Notes under the pieces: generated by a model
The model's database searches: none
What the model was told of the DNA's origin: nothing
What the model saw: the letters and a program-made list of their open reading frames with translations, nothing else
In this document: positions 1 to 7,990 of the stretch, one piece after another
How positions within the stretch are numbered: the first letter of the stretch is position 1
Layout of the letters: each line of letters opens with the position of its first letter
Program-made: the position numbers and the translations under genes
Source of the DNA: Bacteroidia bacterium
GTDB taxonomy: Bacteria; Bacteroidota; Bacteroidia; UKL13-3
Assembly: GCA_022402405.1 (NCBI GenBank)
Contig: JAKRSG010000132.1
Location: forward strand, 1 to 20,103
Reading direction: 5' to 3'
Length of the DNA stretch: 20,103 nucleotides

Positions 1-1
1 T

Positions 2-3000
2 TTAATTGGGTTTTCCTTACAGTTAAAGGCCCAATTAAACTATTTGCCAGGTGGTTTCTCTACTTCTATTACTACTTATACCGATTTAGGTACAGGTGGT
101 ACTGCTATTAGTGTTAGTAATACAGATGATGGTTTTTCTGCTGCCCTGCCCATTGGCTTTACGTTTAATTTTAACGGTGCTTCTTACGATTCGTTTACGT
201 TTAGCACCAATGGTTTTATTAAGTTAGGAAGAGATACTGCATCAAGGCAGTTTTTGTTTACTTCACATGCCCAGCCACCTGCTAACGGACCATTTACTGC
301 GGCAACATCGCCTGTTCCAACAGGTAGCGATTCTAGTTTTATATTTGCTTTTGGTCAAGACTTGATTCCTTTAAACCCTAGCGATGCTTACAGATATGAA
401 GTTTCTGGCTTTCCTGGCACACAAGTTTGTACCATACAATGGAAGAATGTAAAGGATAAATTACAAGCCAGCGTAGCAGGATTATGGGACACCATTAATT
501 TTCAAGTTAAATTGTATGAGGGAACGAATGTGATTGAGGTAGTTTATGGAAAATGGCGCAGCACATCTAGTATTAGTGCTGCACGTTTCTCTGCTGTAGG
601 GTTGGTTGGTAGAAGCATGACTGTTGCCAATCAAAACTTGCATTTAGTAAAGGGCTCTACTGTTGCATGGGGCGGCGCTGTAGCCAATACAGGCTTTTAT
701 TTAAATAATGCCGTAAACTATCGCAATCCAACAAGTACTCCTGCTGGTCCGGCGCCAGAGTTGGGTAGAACCTATACCTTTACGCCACTTATGTTAAACG
801 ATGCTTCTGTAAGAGCGGTATATGCTCAAGGAAAAGTTGCATTGCCATATTATCGGGCAGATTCTATAAGAGCCAATATTGCCAATACAGGGATAAATAC
901 GCTTACAGGTTTGGTTGTAACGCTTACTATTAGTGGAGCTAATACATACACTACCACAGCCACTATTGGTAGTTTAGCACCCAATGCCAATACCAATGTT
1001 TCTTTTGCTCCTTATTACCCAACTAATTTGGGCGCTAGTTTAATTACTGTATCTGTTCCAACGGATGATAATCCTGCCAATAATAACAGGACTTATAGTT
1101 TTTCAGTAGGCGAACATATACATTCCTATATAGACACTTTGGTTCCTTCTAGTGGGGGAAATGGAACTACTATTCCCAATTTTTGGGGTGCTAGGTATTT
1201 TATTGAAGGAAGTGGAATGGTAACTCAAGTACGTTCTCCTTTGGCATCTAACTCTGATGCGGTAAACGATACTGTGTGCGGATTGGTTTTAGATTCTACG
1301 GGTAGAATTTTAGCAAAATCGCCAAGCTATATTGTGCAATCGTCTGATTTAGGAACTACACTTGTTTTTAACATGACTATGCCTGCTGTTGTAAGTAATC
1401 AATCTGTTATTGTAGGTATAGCTGGAGGGCAATCTGTAAATGGATTAAACTACTTTTTGGGAACCTCGCAAACAGAAGTACCCATTAGACCAGATGTTTC
1501 GTTTTATTTTATGACACAAACCTTTCCGGGTGGTGTGAGTTCTTTAAATGTAGGAAATGTATATGCAAATCCAGTTGGTTGGGGCACTACTAGGCTCATG
1601 ATGGAATGTAAGGTTGATCCATTACCTCCAATTGATGTGGGTATTTCGGCATCCGGACCAAATGCAGCAGTGAAGGTGCCAACCAATGTGGCCATTCCGC
1701 TTAGAGCAGTTATCAAAAACTTTGGAACACAACTTCGTCCAAACGGAATTCAAGTTAGGTATCAAGTAAACGGTGGTGCCGTGGTTGGTCCGGTGTTAAG
1801 TTCTTCTCCTATTAATCCGGGCGATACCACATCTGTTCTATTTGCAGGAACCTCTGCATTAAATTTTGGTTCAGCCGGAAACTATACGGTTAAAATATTT
1901 ACTAGTTTGGCGGGCGATGGCTTAATTGGCAACGATACTCTAACAGTAGTATACCAAGCGCAAGCCGCACAAACGCTGCCTTTTTTAGCTGCTAATAATT
2001 TATTATCTAGCTTTACTACATTAAATAATACGCCTGCTATTTGGAAACAAGGAACAGCTATTCAAGCTAATGGAATTGGTAATTCTTTGGTAACTTTTGC
2101 CGATAATATTTCGAGTGTTAGCGGTAGAGAAGCCTGGCTTTTATCACCTCCTATAAGTTTGGTAGGAGCGGTAAATCCTGTGCTTCATTTTCAATTAGCT
2201 CATGGTCCAAACACATTTGCCGGCACAGATGATACCTTGGAGGTATTGGTAAGTACAAATGGTGGATTAACCTATACCAGTTTATATAGTAAATCATCGC
2301 AATTATCTGCACCAAGTTTGGGAACAGACACGCCAACATCTCTAATTTATGTTCCTAACTTTGCTCAAGATTGGAGATACGAGTCTGTTAACTTGTCGTT
2401 ATTTGCCGGTGCGCCGTATATAACTTTGGCGTTTAAAAATAGATGTGCCTCTGGTAATAGTATTTATATTGGAGGATTATCTATAGCTAACGCAGCCAAT
2501 ACAAACAACCAAAGTGTAAGCTTTGCAAGTAGTTTTTATAATAGCGAATTAAGTATTACTTTTTCAAGTATTGGAAATGCTTCTGGTAGTATAAGTATGA
2601 GCCGACATGCAGTAGCACCATATACAAGTGCCTCGCCTGTATTTGCTACTAATACCAGTGCTACCACTAATAATGCAAGTGTATTTACGCCAAGCAATGC
2701 TAGTATTACTCATTGGTATAGCTTAGCTTATTCGGGCATTGGAACAGGAAACTATTCTCCAAGTGTTTCTTATAGTATAAACATAGATATCACCAATATT
2801 CCAGGTATTACTAGCACAGATAGTTTGTATATTATCAGAAGGTCAGATTTTAGCGGCTCTTGGCAAGCGGTAAGTACCAGCGTTTCGGGGGTAAATTTAT
2901 ACACCGGATTAATCTCTGGTTTTGGAGATATAGGTATTGGAAGTGTGCCAAGCAGAAATGTATTACCTGTAACTTGGTTGCAGTTTAACGCAAGCAAAAA

Positions 3001-3532
3001 AGATGCTTTTACAAACGCCTTACTTTGGAAAACGAGCAATGAAATAAACTCCGATTATTTTGAAGTAGAATACAGCCCAGATGGTTCATCTTTTGAAACA
3101 CTAGGAAGAGTAAATGCAGCTGGTAATAGCAAGCGAGTACAAACGTATGTTTATGATCATTCTATCGGCCGCAACGCAGCAGAAATAGCCTATTACAGAA
3201 TTAAACAAATAGATACAGATGGGGCATTTTCGTATAGTAAAACCATACAATTAGGTTCAGACCAAAATAAAGAACCAGAAATAAATGTATCTAATCCATT
3301 CTCTAAAAATGTATCAATCGGGCTGAACCAAAACGAGGCCGCAGAATTGTTGATTCGAGTAATGGATGGTCAGGGAAAGATTGTTTTGGAGAAAAACTAT
3401 ACTGCTCCAGCAGGATACTCGGGTATAGCGCTGAATGAGCTAGATGGAAAAAGCGCAGGTTTCTATTACTTAGAAATATCGCGAAATAACGAAATTGTTT
3501 ACCAAAGAAAATTGGTAAAGACTAATGATTAA
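2..3532 (+). CDS. T9SS-secreted multidomain adhesin-like protein (5' partial)
   Basis: The reading frame is open from the first bases. Upstream of TTG at 44 it reads ...FSLQLKAQ-LNYLPGG, the end of a Bacteroidota signal peptide, so the true start lies outside the window and 44 is not a start. Counting from codon 44: a beta-rich N-terminal region; a CARDB-like segment at about 249-350; a second at about 531-635 ('DVGISASGP...'); a jelly-roll/MAM-like segment at about 645-820; a linker starting 'LPVTWLQFNASK' of the kind that often precedes sorting domains; and a type A T9SS sorting domain from about 1080 to the end at 1162 ('VSNPFSKNVSI...GFYYLEIS...RKLVK'). The inferred role is a surface-attached or released structural or adhesive protein. 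No catalytic motif is seen. The domain names come from sequence feel, not a profile search; the secretion signal is the surest part. Confidence 0.88.
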   Translation, partial: LIGFSLQLKAQLNYLPGGFSTSITTYTDLGTGGTAISVSNTDDGFSAALPIGFTFNFNGASYDSFTFSTNGFIKLGRDTASRQFLFTSHAQPPANGPFTAATSPVPTGSDSSFIFAFGQDLIPLNPSDAYRYEVSGFPGTQVCTIQWKNVKDKLQASVAGLWDTINFQVKLYEGTNVIEVVYGKWRSTSSISAARFSAVGLVGRSMTVANQNLHLVKGSTVAWGGAVANTGFYLNNAVNYRNPTSTPAGPAPELGRTYTFTPLMLNDASVRAVYAQGKVALPYYRADSIRANIANTGINTLTGLVVTLTISGANTYTTTATIGSLAPNANTNVSFAPYYPTNLGASLITVSVPTDDNPANNNRTYSFSVGEHIHSYIDTLVPSSGGNGTTIPNFWGARYFIEGSGMVTQVRSPLASNSDAVNDTVCGLVLDSTGRILAKSPSYIVQSSDLGTTLVFNMTMPAVVSNQSVIVGIAGGQSVNGLNYFLGTSQTEVPIRPDVSFYFMTQTFPGGVSSLNVGNVYANPVGWGTTRLMMECKVDPLPPIDVGISASGPNAAVKVPTNVAIPLRAVIKNFGTQLRPNGIQVRYQVNGGAVVGPVLSSSPINPGDTTSVLFAGTSALNFGSAGNYTVKIFTSLAGDGLIGNDTLTVVYQAQAAQTLPFLAANNLLSSFTTLNNTPAIWKQGTAIQANGIGNSLVTFADNISSVSGREAWLLSPPISLVGAVNPVLHFQLAHGPNTFAGTDDTLEVLVSTNGGLTYTSLYSKSSQLSAPSLGTDTPTSLIYVPNFAQDWRYESVNLSLFAGAPYITLAFKNRCASGNSIYIGGLSIANAANTNNQSVSFASSFYNSELSITFSSIGNASGSISMSRHAVAPYTSASPVFATNTSATTNNASVFTPSNASITHWYSLAYSGIGTGNYSPSVSYSINIDITNIPGITSTDSLYIIRRSDFSGSWQAVSTSVSGVNLYTGLISGFGDIGIGSVPSRNVLPVTWLQFNASKKDAFTNALLWKTSNEINSDYFEVEYSPDGSSFETLGRVNAAGNSKRVQTYVYDHSIGRNAAEIAYYRIKQIDTDGAFSYSKTIQLGSDQNKEPEINVSNPFSKNVSIGLNQNEAAELLIRVMDGQGKIVLEKNYTAPAGYSGIALNELDGKSAGFYYLEISRNNEIVYQRKLVKTND

Positions 3533-3544
3533 TCTTTAAAAAAG

Positions 3545-3579
3545 AGAGCTCTTTTGATTTTCAAAAGAGCTCTTTTTTT
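3545..3579. terminator. Bidirectional intrinsic terminator
   Basis: Perfect 13-bp inverted repeat (arms 3545-3557 and 3561-3573, 3-base loop), with an A-run on the left and a T-run on the right. It lies between the convergent stops of the secreted protein (3532) and the DUF2892 gene (stop at 3578-3580), so it can end transcription in both directions. The minus-strand stop codon overlaps the T-run. Confidence 0.9.
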
Positions 3580-3781
3580 ATTTAACCTTGCAGGTGTTAA
3601 TACCAACTAAGGTGTAAAGCGGACAAAAACTAATAACGCTTGTGGCCAAAAACACTCCACCAAGAGCTAAAAGGATTATTCCGAGCGTGCCGCTTACTGT
3701 ACCAGTAAAGAATAATACTGCAAATACTACAGAAAGTAATATCCTAATTACTTTGTCTGCTGTTCCCATGTTTGTTTTCAT
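3578..3781 (-). CDS. DUF2892 (YgaP-like) small inner-membrane protein
   Basis: A 67-residue protein, MKTNMGTADKVIRILL..., with two hydrophobic segments (about 11-26 and 31-50) and the family's C-terminal pattern SFCPLY...GINTC (Cys53, Cys64). This is the small membrane domain also found at the end of YgaP-type rhodaneses. The ATG at 3781 is preferred over an ATG ten codons upstream because family members usually begin MK.NMG and because a TACATTTG promoter element (3789-3796) lies just upstream; the longer start would fall within or upstream of the promoter. An ATG four codons further in (3769) is also possible. A dyad operator (3814-3837) lies upstream. The biochemical role of the family is poorly defined. 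Confidence 0.85.
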   Translation of the reverse strand: MKTNMGTADKVIRILLSVVFAVLFFTGTVSGTLGIILLALGGVFLATSVISFCPLYTLVGINTCKVK

Positions 3782-3788
3782 AATAGAA

Positions 3789-3796
3789 CAAATGTA
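3789..3796 (-). promoter_or_regulatory. -7 element (TACATTTG) of the DUF2892 gene
   Basis: Matches Bacteroidota TAnnTTTG on the minus strand. It ends 7 bases before the ATG at 3781, predicting a near-leaderless transcript starting around 3784. No TTTG lies 19 bases upstream; that position is occupied by the dyad at 3814-3837, which fits an activator-dependent promoter. Confidence 0.6.
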
Positions 3797-3813
3797 CACA
3801 GTGATAGGCAATG

Positions 3814-3837
3814 ATTATGCAACATAAGTTGCATAAT
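3814..3837. promoter_or_regulatory. Dyad operator, Crp/Fnr-like spacing, upstream of DUF2892 gene
   Basis: Perfect 10-bp inverted repeat ATTATGCAAC-ATAA-GTTGCATAAT. The core TGCAAC-N4-GTTGCA (3818-3833) is nearly the same as the dyad upstream of the multicopper oxidase (15610-15625). Its centre is about 41 bp upstream of the predicted start of transcription, the usual position for a class II activator. The regulator is not identified. Confidence 0.6.
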
Positions 3838-3934
3838 TTTCTGATTTTGCTCATATAAAATGGCAATATCAGGATTTGTAACTTCCACAAATAGAAATCA
3901 TTGCATATAAATTAGAAATATATCTCAATATATT

Positions 3935-3965
3935 TTTGGATAAATGCCACAAAATATTAGTTTTG
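3935..3965 (+). promoter_or_regulatory. Promoter of tRNA-Phe (TTTG-N19-TAGTTTTG)
   Basis: TTTG at 3935-3938 and TAGTTTTG at 3958-3965, with a 19-base spacer, match the Bacteroidota -33/-7 consensus. The predicted start near 3970 is just ahead of the mature tRNA at 3978. Confidence 0.75.
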
Positions 3966-3977
3966 CACTCCCCAATA

Positions 3978-4050
3978 GGTGCGGTAGCTCAGTCGGTAGA
4001 GCAAAAGACTGAAAATCTTTGTGTCGGGGGTTCGATTCCCTCCCACACCA
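3978..4050 (+). tRNA. tRNA-Phe (anticodon GAA)
   Basis: A 73-base cloverleaf: acceptor 3978-3984 with 4043-4049, D stem GCTC/GAGC, anticodon stem AAAGA/TCTTT with loop CTGAAAA (anticodon GAA at 4011-4013), 5-base variable loop, T arm GGGGG-TTCGATT-CCCTC with one G-T pair, discriminator A at 4050. CCA is not encoded. The acceptor stem has one C-A mismatch at position 5:68; all other stems pair. Confidence 0.96.
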
Positions 4051-4056
4051 CTTTAA

Positions 4057-4087
4057 ATCCTGAACAATATTGTTCGGGATTTTTTTT
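4057..4087 (+). terminator. Intrinsic terminator of tRNA-Phe
   Basis: Twelve-base-pair stem (4057-4068 with 4069-4080, one G-T pair, no separate loop bases in the perfect dyad) followed by a run of T ending at 4087. It sits 6 bases after the tRNA and closes a single-gene unit. Confidence 0.88.
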
Positions 4088-4123
4088 GCCTATTTGAGTC
4101 TGGTGTTCTCCCGCAACACCAAT

Positions 4124-4207
4124 GTCTCAGCACGATTCGCAGGATTTTGGGATAGGCAGGATTAAGAAATCCCGGTAATCATAAAATCCTGCGAATCGTG
4201 TACTGAC
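4124..4207. repeat. Palindromic repeat, copy 1 (imperfect)
   Basis: Outer arms 4124-4153 and 4178-4207 pair with two mismatches in the inner 23 bp and four more in the outer 7 bp. The loop is 24 bases and ends AAATCCCGGTA. The same element recurs at 5908-5990, beyond the other end of the hydrolase gene. It has no coding content and resembles the REP/MITE-like palindromes scattered in many Bacteroidota genomes. Confidence 0.85.
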
Positions 4208-4532
4208 AATTATTTGAAACATTCTCACCAATCCCATTAGACCAAATAAAATGTTACTCCCAAAGCATGTTAAATATTCAAATAGGAGGTGTTTTTTTAA
4301 CTAATCATAAGATACGGTATACAAATGTCACCTTGCTGAAATATCCAACATGTATTAATGTTCAATATAAATATTATTGATTTTCAGCATGTATAGGGTT
4401 AATTTGTATTGCAATTATATAAACTAAAAACAGCAAGCTTTTGGCCTGCTGTTCTGCAAATAATAGCTCCGTATTAACTACCTGATTAATTAAATTAGTT
4501 TAACCAATAGGATTGTTTGGTATATAATAATT
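4208..4532. other. Intergenic region downstream of the hydrolase gene
   Basis: AT-rich. Apart from a probable minus-strand terminator at 4426-4453, I see no ORF with coding character, no RNA gene and no clear promoter. A weak 8-bp inverted repeat (TGCTGAAA at 4334-4341 with TTTCAGCA at 4382-4389) is too loosely spaced to interpret. Confidence 0.5.
4426..4453 (-). terminator. Probable terminator of the hydrolase gene
   Basis: Ten-base-pair stem with one mismatch (AACAGCAAGC with GCCTGCTGTT, 4429-4453), followed on the minus strand by TTTTT. It lies about 80 bases after the hydrolase stop codon. Confidence 0.6.
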
Positions 4533-5801
4533 CTATTTAAACGAATCTATCCAAGACTTCGCGTCCGTTATAGATTCTAGGTAGGTGGCTCTGTGGTCGG
4601 CAGAATCGCCTGCTATGATAGCAACTGCATCTTGCTTGCCTAGTTTTTTCATGTATTCAACTCCTAATGTTGCTAGGTAGTCTGGTACTACCTCATCTTT
4701 TAATCCATAATATGATCTAAAAGGAGTTCTACTATACCATTTGTAGGCTTCTGAAGCTGCTAATGTTTTCCAAAACATGCCTCTAGTGGCTTTGGCATCA
4801 TCAAAGAATTGTGGAGTAAATAGCGAGTCTAAATTGGTTGGAACTTTGGTAAAGAAATCCTTTTCCGAAACACTAAAATTATGAAATCCGATAACCTTAT
4901 CTAAGTAATCTTTTTTCACATATTCTTCGGTTAATCCGGCATAACCGTTGTATTTTTCAATGCTAATAATCATGTTTGTTATGATGGCATTAATCCAAAT
5001 AGCATCTATCGGACGCGGATTAAATAATCCTCTTGTAATAGCTAATAATGGATCTACTGGTCCGGCTGCGGTAAATGCGGCATCTACTTTAATATTTTCA
5101 TTTTCTAGTCTACGTAAAAAGGTCATACTATTATACCCTCCTTGCGACCATCCATTCACAAAAAACTTAGTTTTAGTGAGATTAAATTTCTCAAGCAATT
5201 GCATAGAGGCTTTATACATATCTAAACAAGCCTGCTCGGTGCTATTTTTTACAAAATAGCTGTTTAGTTCGTTGCTAACCGGACCTAAACCAAAGTAATC
5301 TGCAGCAATTAATACATATCCTTGTGCAGCAAATTGTGATAACATAAATCTGGTTTCAAAACTATTTTCTGGCTGCGAAGGTGCCTGATTTTTCTCAAAA
5401 ATGGTTCCATGTTGGTATGATATAACAGGTAATTCTTTTGAACTAACTACAGGAATAGCTACCAATCCTGTTGCAATAGTTGGTCTGTTTCCTTGCTCTG
5501 GAATGATAGATTGATAGCGCACTCTAAATAAAGCTACATCATTTTTTGGACGTGCCATTCTAGGTATATATTTTGAAGGTGGATTGGCAGAGTCAGCTAA
5601 AAAATTACCTAAATCTTGGTCGATGATTTTATTAAAATCGTTAGCATATAAAGTATCCAAGGCCTCATAACTGAGTAAGCCTGTTACTACAGTTTCTGGA
5701 TTGTTATTATTCTGATTTGGTTCGGTTTCTTTTTTGCATGAACCGAAGATTAGCAAGGAAACAAATATTCCCAAGCTAATTTTTAGAAAAGATTTTTTCA
5801 T
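4533..5801 (-). CDS. Lipoprotein alpha/beta-hydrolase (secretory lipase/esterase-like)
   Basis: A 422-residue protein starting MKKSFLKISLG. It has a type II signal peptide with lipobox FGSC (lipidated Cys22), so it is tethered to the envelope, followed by an Asn-rich linker. The alpha/beta-hydrolase features are in order: oxyanion-region 'YQHGT' (about 129-133), nucleophile elbow G-W-S-Q-G with Ser219, candidate acid Asp369 in 'YGLKDEVVP', and candidate His403 in 'DSADHRA'. The spacing fits fungal/bacterial secretory lipase-like esterases. The substrate cannot be told. An ATG five codons upstream (5816) is also possible; MKK gives a typical 21-residue signal. The gene stands alone, flanked by palindromic repeats at 4124-4207 and 5908-5990. 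No strong promoter is seen; the best -7-like string is TTTCTTTG (5824-5831, minus). Confidence 0.85.
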   Translation of the reverse strand: MKKSFLKISLGIFVSLLIFGSCKKETEPNQNNNNPETVVTGLLSYEALDTLYANDFNKIIDQDLGNFLADSANPPSKYIPRMARPKNDVALFRVRYQSIIPEQGNRPTIATGLVAIPVVSSKELPVISYQHGTIFEKNQAPSQPENSFETRFMLSQFAAQGYVLIAADYFGLGPVSNELNSYFVKNSTEQACLDMYKASMQLLEKFNLTKTKFFVNGWSQGGYNSMTFLRRLENENIKVDAAFTAAGPVDPLLAITRGLFNPRPIDAIWINAIITNMIISIEKYNGYAGLTEEYVKKDYLDKVIGFHNFSVSEKDFFTKVPTNLDSLFTPQFFDDAKATRGMFWKTLAASEAYKWYSRTPFRSYYGLKDEVVPDYLATLGVEYMKKLGKQDAVAIIAGDSADHRATYLESITDAKSWIDSFK

Positions 5802-5907
5802 TTTGTTATTAAGCATTACCTTACAAAGAAAATCTTGTAGGTTCAGCCAGAAAATAATTAAAATGCCTATTCTTATACTTAAGAAGGAATAGAAAGTTTG
5901 GTAAAAT

Positions 5908-5990
5908 GTCTTAACACGATTCGCAGGATTTTGGGATGGGCACGATTATAAATCCCGGTAATCCCAAAATCCTGCGAATCGTGTTTAGAC
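5908..5990. repeat. Palindromic repeat, copy 2 (near-perfect)
   Basis: Arms 5908-5937 and 5961-5990 are 30 bp with a single mismatch; the inner 23 bp are perfect. The 23-base loop ends AAATCCCGGTA, as in copy 1 at 4124-4207. The two copies lie in the same orientation and bracket the hydrolase gene. As RNA it would form a very stable hairpin, but it lacks a terminator-type T-run. Confidence 0.9.
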
Positions 5991-6093
5991 TATTTGATTG
6001 ACTTGTTTCAGCTAATTCTTATTAATTAAGAAAAATCCACTTTTCTAACCAAATTCTTTAATGTATACTTGTTAGCTTGGTTTTAAAAACTAG

Positions 6094-7980
6094 ATGTTAT
6101 CTCTCATTCCTTATTTATTGCTTGTTTTAGCACTTACCTATGTGTATGGTGTGCTTGTATTTATAGTGTTTAAGCAGGCCTTGCCTAAGAATTTAATCTT
6201 GCCAATTTTTCCGGGATTTGCTTTGTTGGGAGTATTAAGTCAGTGGTTTATGTTAGGGGGCGGTATAAGCTTTTTTGTAACTTTGGTATTGGTATTTGGA
6301 GCCTGGGCTGCGTATTGGCGATACGCACATTATTATCAAGTGCAAGGTGCCAATATATGGCAGTGGGTAAAGTCGGTTCAAGGTTTTCATTGGCTATTAA
6401 TTTTCGGTTTTTTAAGCGTGGTTTTATATCAGAGTTCATTGCCTACAAAAATGCATGATATGGCCGTTTATTATTTGCAAACGCTTCAATGGATGCAAAA
6501 ATATGGAGCTGTAAAAGGACTCGGAAATCTATATCCTGCGCTCGGTTTAGGTTCGGCTTGGCATTCGTTATTAAGTGTCTTTCAATTGCCCAAAATGCCT
6601 GCTTTTTATGCCATCAATGCTGCTTTACTCTTCAGTGTTTTCTTGTTTTTGTTTTTCACTTTTCTGGCTGAACCAAACATGAAGTCTAAAATAGGTTCAG
6701 CCAATAAATCTTGGAAAGACTTAGTAAATGGTAATGTGAAGGAAGATGATGGAATAACCCGTGCACGTAAGGTTTATTTGATTGCCTATACGTTATTTTT
6801 ATTTCCTATTTCTTTTTTATACCTCACAGCACCAAGTCCCGATTTTCCTCTTTTGGTTTTGTCGCCACTACTGTTCTATTTTGTGTTTTTAGACACAGAA
6901 GTTTTATCTGCCGAGGTATTATTAATTTGGGCTTGTTTTCTTTTTGCCATTAAGCCGCCAGCCTTTATTGGCGTTGGTTTGGCGGTTTATGTATTTGCTT
7001 TAGGGTTCTCAACTTTTAAAGCTCAATCTTTATCTCAACTTGTTAATAGCTCTAAAAATCCTTGGGTTCAAAAAGCTAAAGTTATAGGTTTACGAGCTAC
7101 ATTAATTATATTTTGTTTAGCGCCTGTTATCGCCAAAAATTATATACAAACGGGGTACTTTTTGTATCCTGTATCATCCCAATTGCCTTTGCCTCAGGAG
7201 TGGCAAAATAGGTTCAGCCCAGAATGGAAAGTGCCCAACGATTGGGTGGCGGCATATAGAAGCGGTATTGTGGCTTGGGGTTATACAGATAAAGTGAAAA
7301 CAGAGGAGTTTAAAGGGGTTTTGCCTGAGCCAAAACAAAGATTTGAACATTGGTTATTTAGGACGGGTTATAAGGGTTTCATGAATAAAATTTGGCTCTT
7401 AAATGTGATGCTTGGTATGCTACTACTAGTGTTTCATTCGCGATTTAGATTGGAGTTAACCCTGCTCATTTTTATTAGCCTCATAGAATGGTTTATGCTA
7501 AATCAATATAGGTTAATGTTGGCTACAAGTATTTGTTTGTTTGGCTTAAATATGGCTGCACTTTCTTATTGGAATTCGGTGTTTAAATTTATAAGAAGAA
7601 TGCTTTCTGATGTATGGGTTTCTCAGATTCCACAAGCTACATTGGTGTTTGTTTGCATTCTTTATTTAGTGTTGGCTTTTGTTCCTATGAGTATGTTTAA
7701 AGACGAATCTAGAAATAAATCAATTACTCAATTAGATGGGTTTAGAACAGACTATTTAATAAAATCTCATACTTCTTATGAACATGGCGTATTGGATAGC
7801 ACCTGTGTAAATGGGTTTTGTTTTAATTATTTTTCAGATAAAAAATACCTTTGGAATGCGCCTATTCCGGCATTAAGTGTTGGTCATGCACGATTTTTAA
7901 AGAATAATTTTGGGTATCAAATTATGCCTCTGGGAAATAAAATAGAGGATGGTTTTTATATGAAAAAGATAGCGAATTAA
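6094..7980 (+). CDS. Polytopic membrane protein, LIC_10190/GT-C glycosyltransferase-like
   Basis: A 628-residue protein with roughly ten or more hydrophobic segments from residue 1 to about 560 and a soluble C-terminal tail. After an early membrane segment it has 'MHDMAVYY' (Asp122) followed by 'KYGAVKGLGNLYPALGLGS' (137-155), then 'APSPDFPL' near 246. I recognise this arrangement from LIC_10190-type membrane proteins of Leptospira and Bacteroidota, which look like GT-C enzymes using lipid-linked sugars with an extracytoplasmic acidic residue. That assignment is from memory and the activity is inference. A charged loop at about 191-223 contains two inverted copies of the GGTTCAGCC motif (6666-6702), possibly an insertion relative to relatives. 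The stop is 10 bases from the convergent flavoprotein stop. Confidence 0.62.
   Translation: MLSLIPYLLLVLALTYVYGVLVFIVFKQALPKNLILPIFPGFALLGVLSQWFMLGGGISFFVTLVLVFGAWAAYWRYAHYYQVQGANIWQWVKSVQGFHWLLIFGFLSVVLYQSSLPTKMHDMAVYYLQTLQWMQKYGAVKGLGNLYPALGLGSAWHSLLSVFQLPKMPAFYAINAALLFSVFLFLFFTFLAEPNMKSKIGSANKSWKDLVNGNVKEDDGITRARKVYLIAYTLFLFPISFLYLTAPSPDFPLLVLSPLLFYFVFLDTEVLSAEVLLIWACFLFAIKPPAFIGVGLAVYVFALGFSTFKAQSLSQLVNSSKNPWVQKAKVIGLRATLIIFCLAPVIAKNYIQTGYFLYPVSSQLPLPQEWQNRFSPEWKVPNDWVAAYRSGIVAWGYTDKVKTEEFKGVLPEPKQRFEHWLFRTGYKGFMNKIWLLNVMLGMLLLVFHSRFRLELTLLIFISLIEWFMLNQYRLMLATSICLFGLNMAALSYWNSVFKFIRRMLSDVWVSQIPQATLVFVCILYLVLAFVPMSMFKDESRNKSITQLDGFRTDYLIKSHTSYEHGVLDSTCVNGFCFNYFSDKKYLWNAPIPALSVGHARFLKNNFGYQIMPLGNKIEDGFYMKKIAN
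6665..6703. repeat. Inverted pair of the GGTTCAGCC motif inside a CDS
   Basis: TGGCTGAACC at 6665-6674 and GGTTCAGCCA at 6694-6703 form a perfect 10-bp inverted repeat with a 19-base spacer. They encode 'LAEPN' and 'IGSAN' in the membrane protein. This is the closest oppositely oriented pair of the dispersed motif. Confidence 0.9.
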
Positions 7981-7990
7981 GATAGCCAGT

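Noticed and set aside
3642..3827. Plus-strand ORF over the DUF2892 gene
   Set aside because: It is a shadow of a recognised family on the other strand and overlaps that gene's promoter.
4334..4389. TGCTGAAA/TTTCAGCA inverted repeat
   Set aside because: Eight-base arms with a 40-base AT-rich spacer are not distinguishable from chance here.
4948..5259. 103-codon plus-strand ORF inside the hydrolase gene
   Set aside because: It is antisense to the catalytic region of the hydrolase and has no independent promoter or protein-like features.
4124..5990. The repeated palindromes as a CRISPR array
   Set aside because: Only two copies, 1.8 kb apart with a gene between them; there are no regular spacers and no cas genes.
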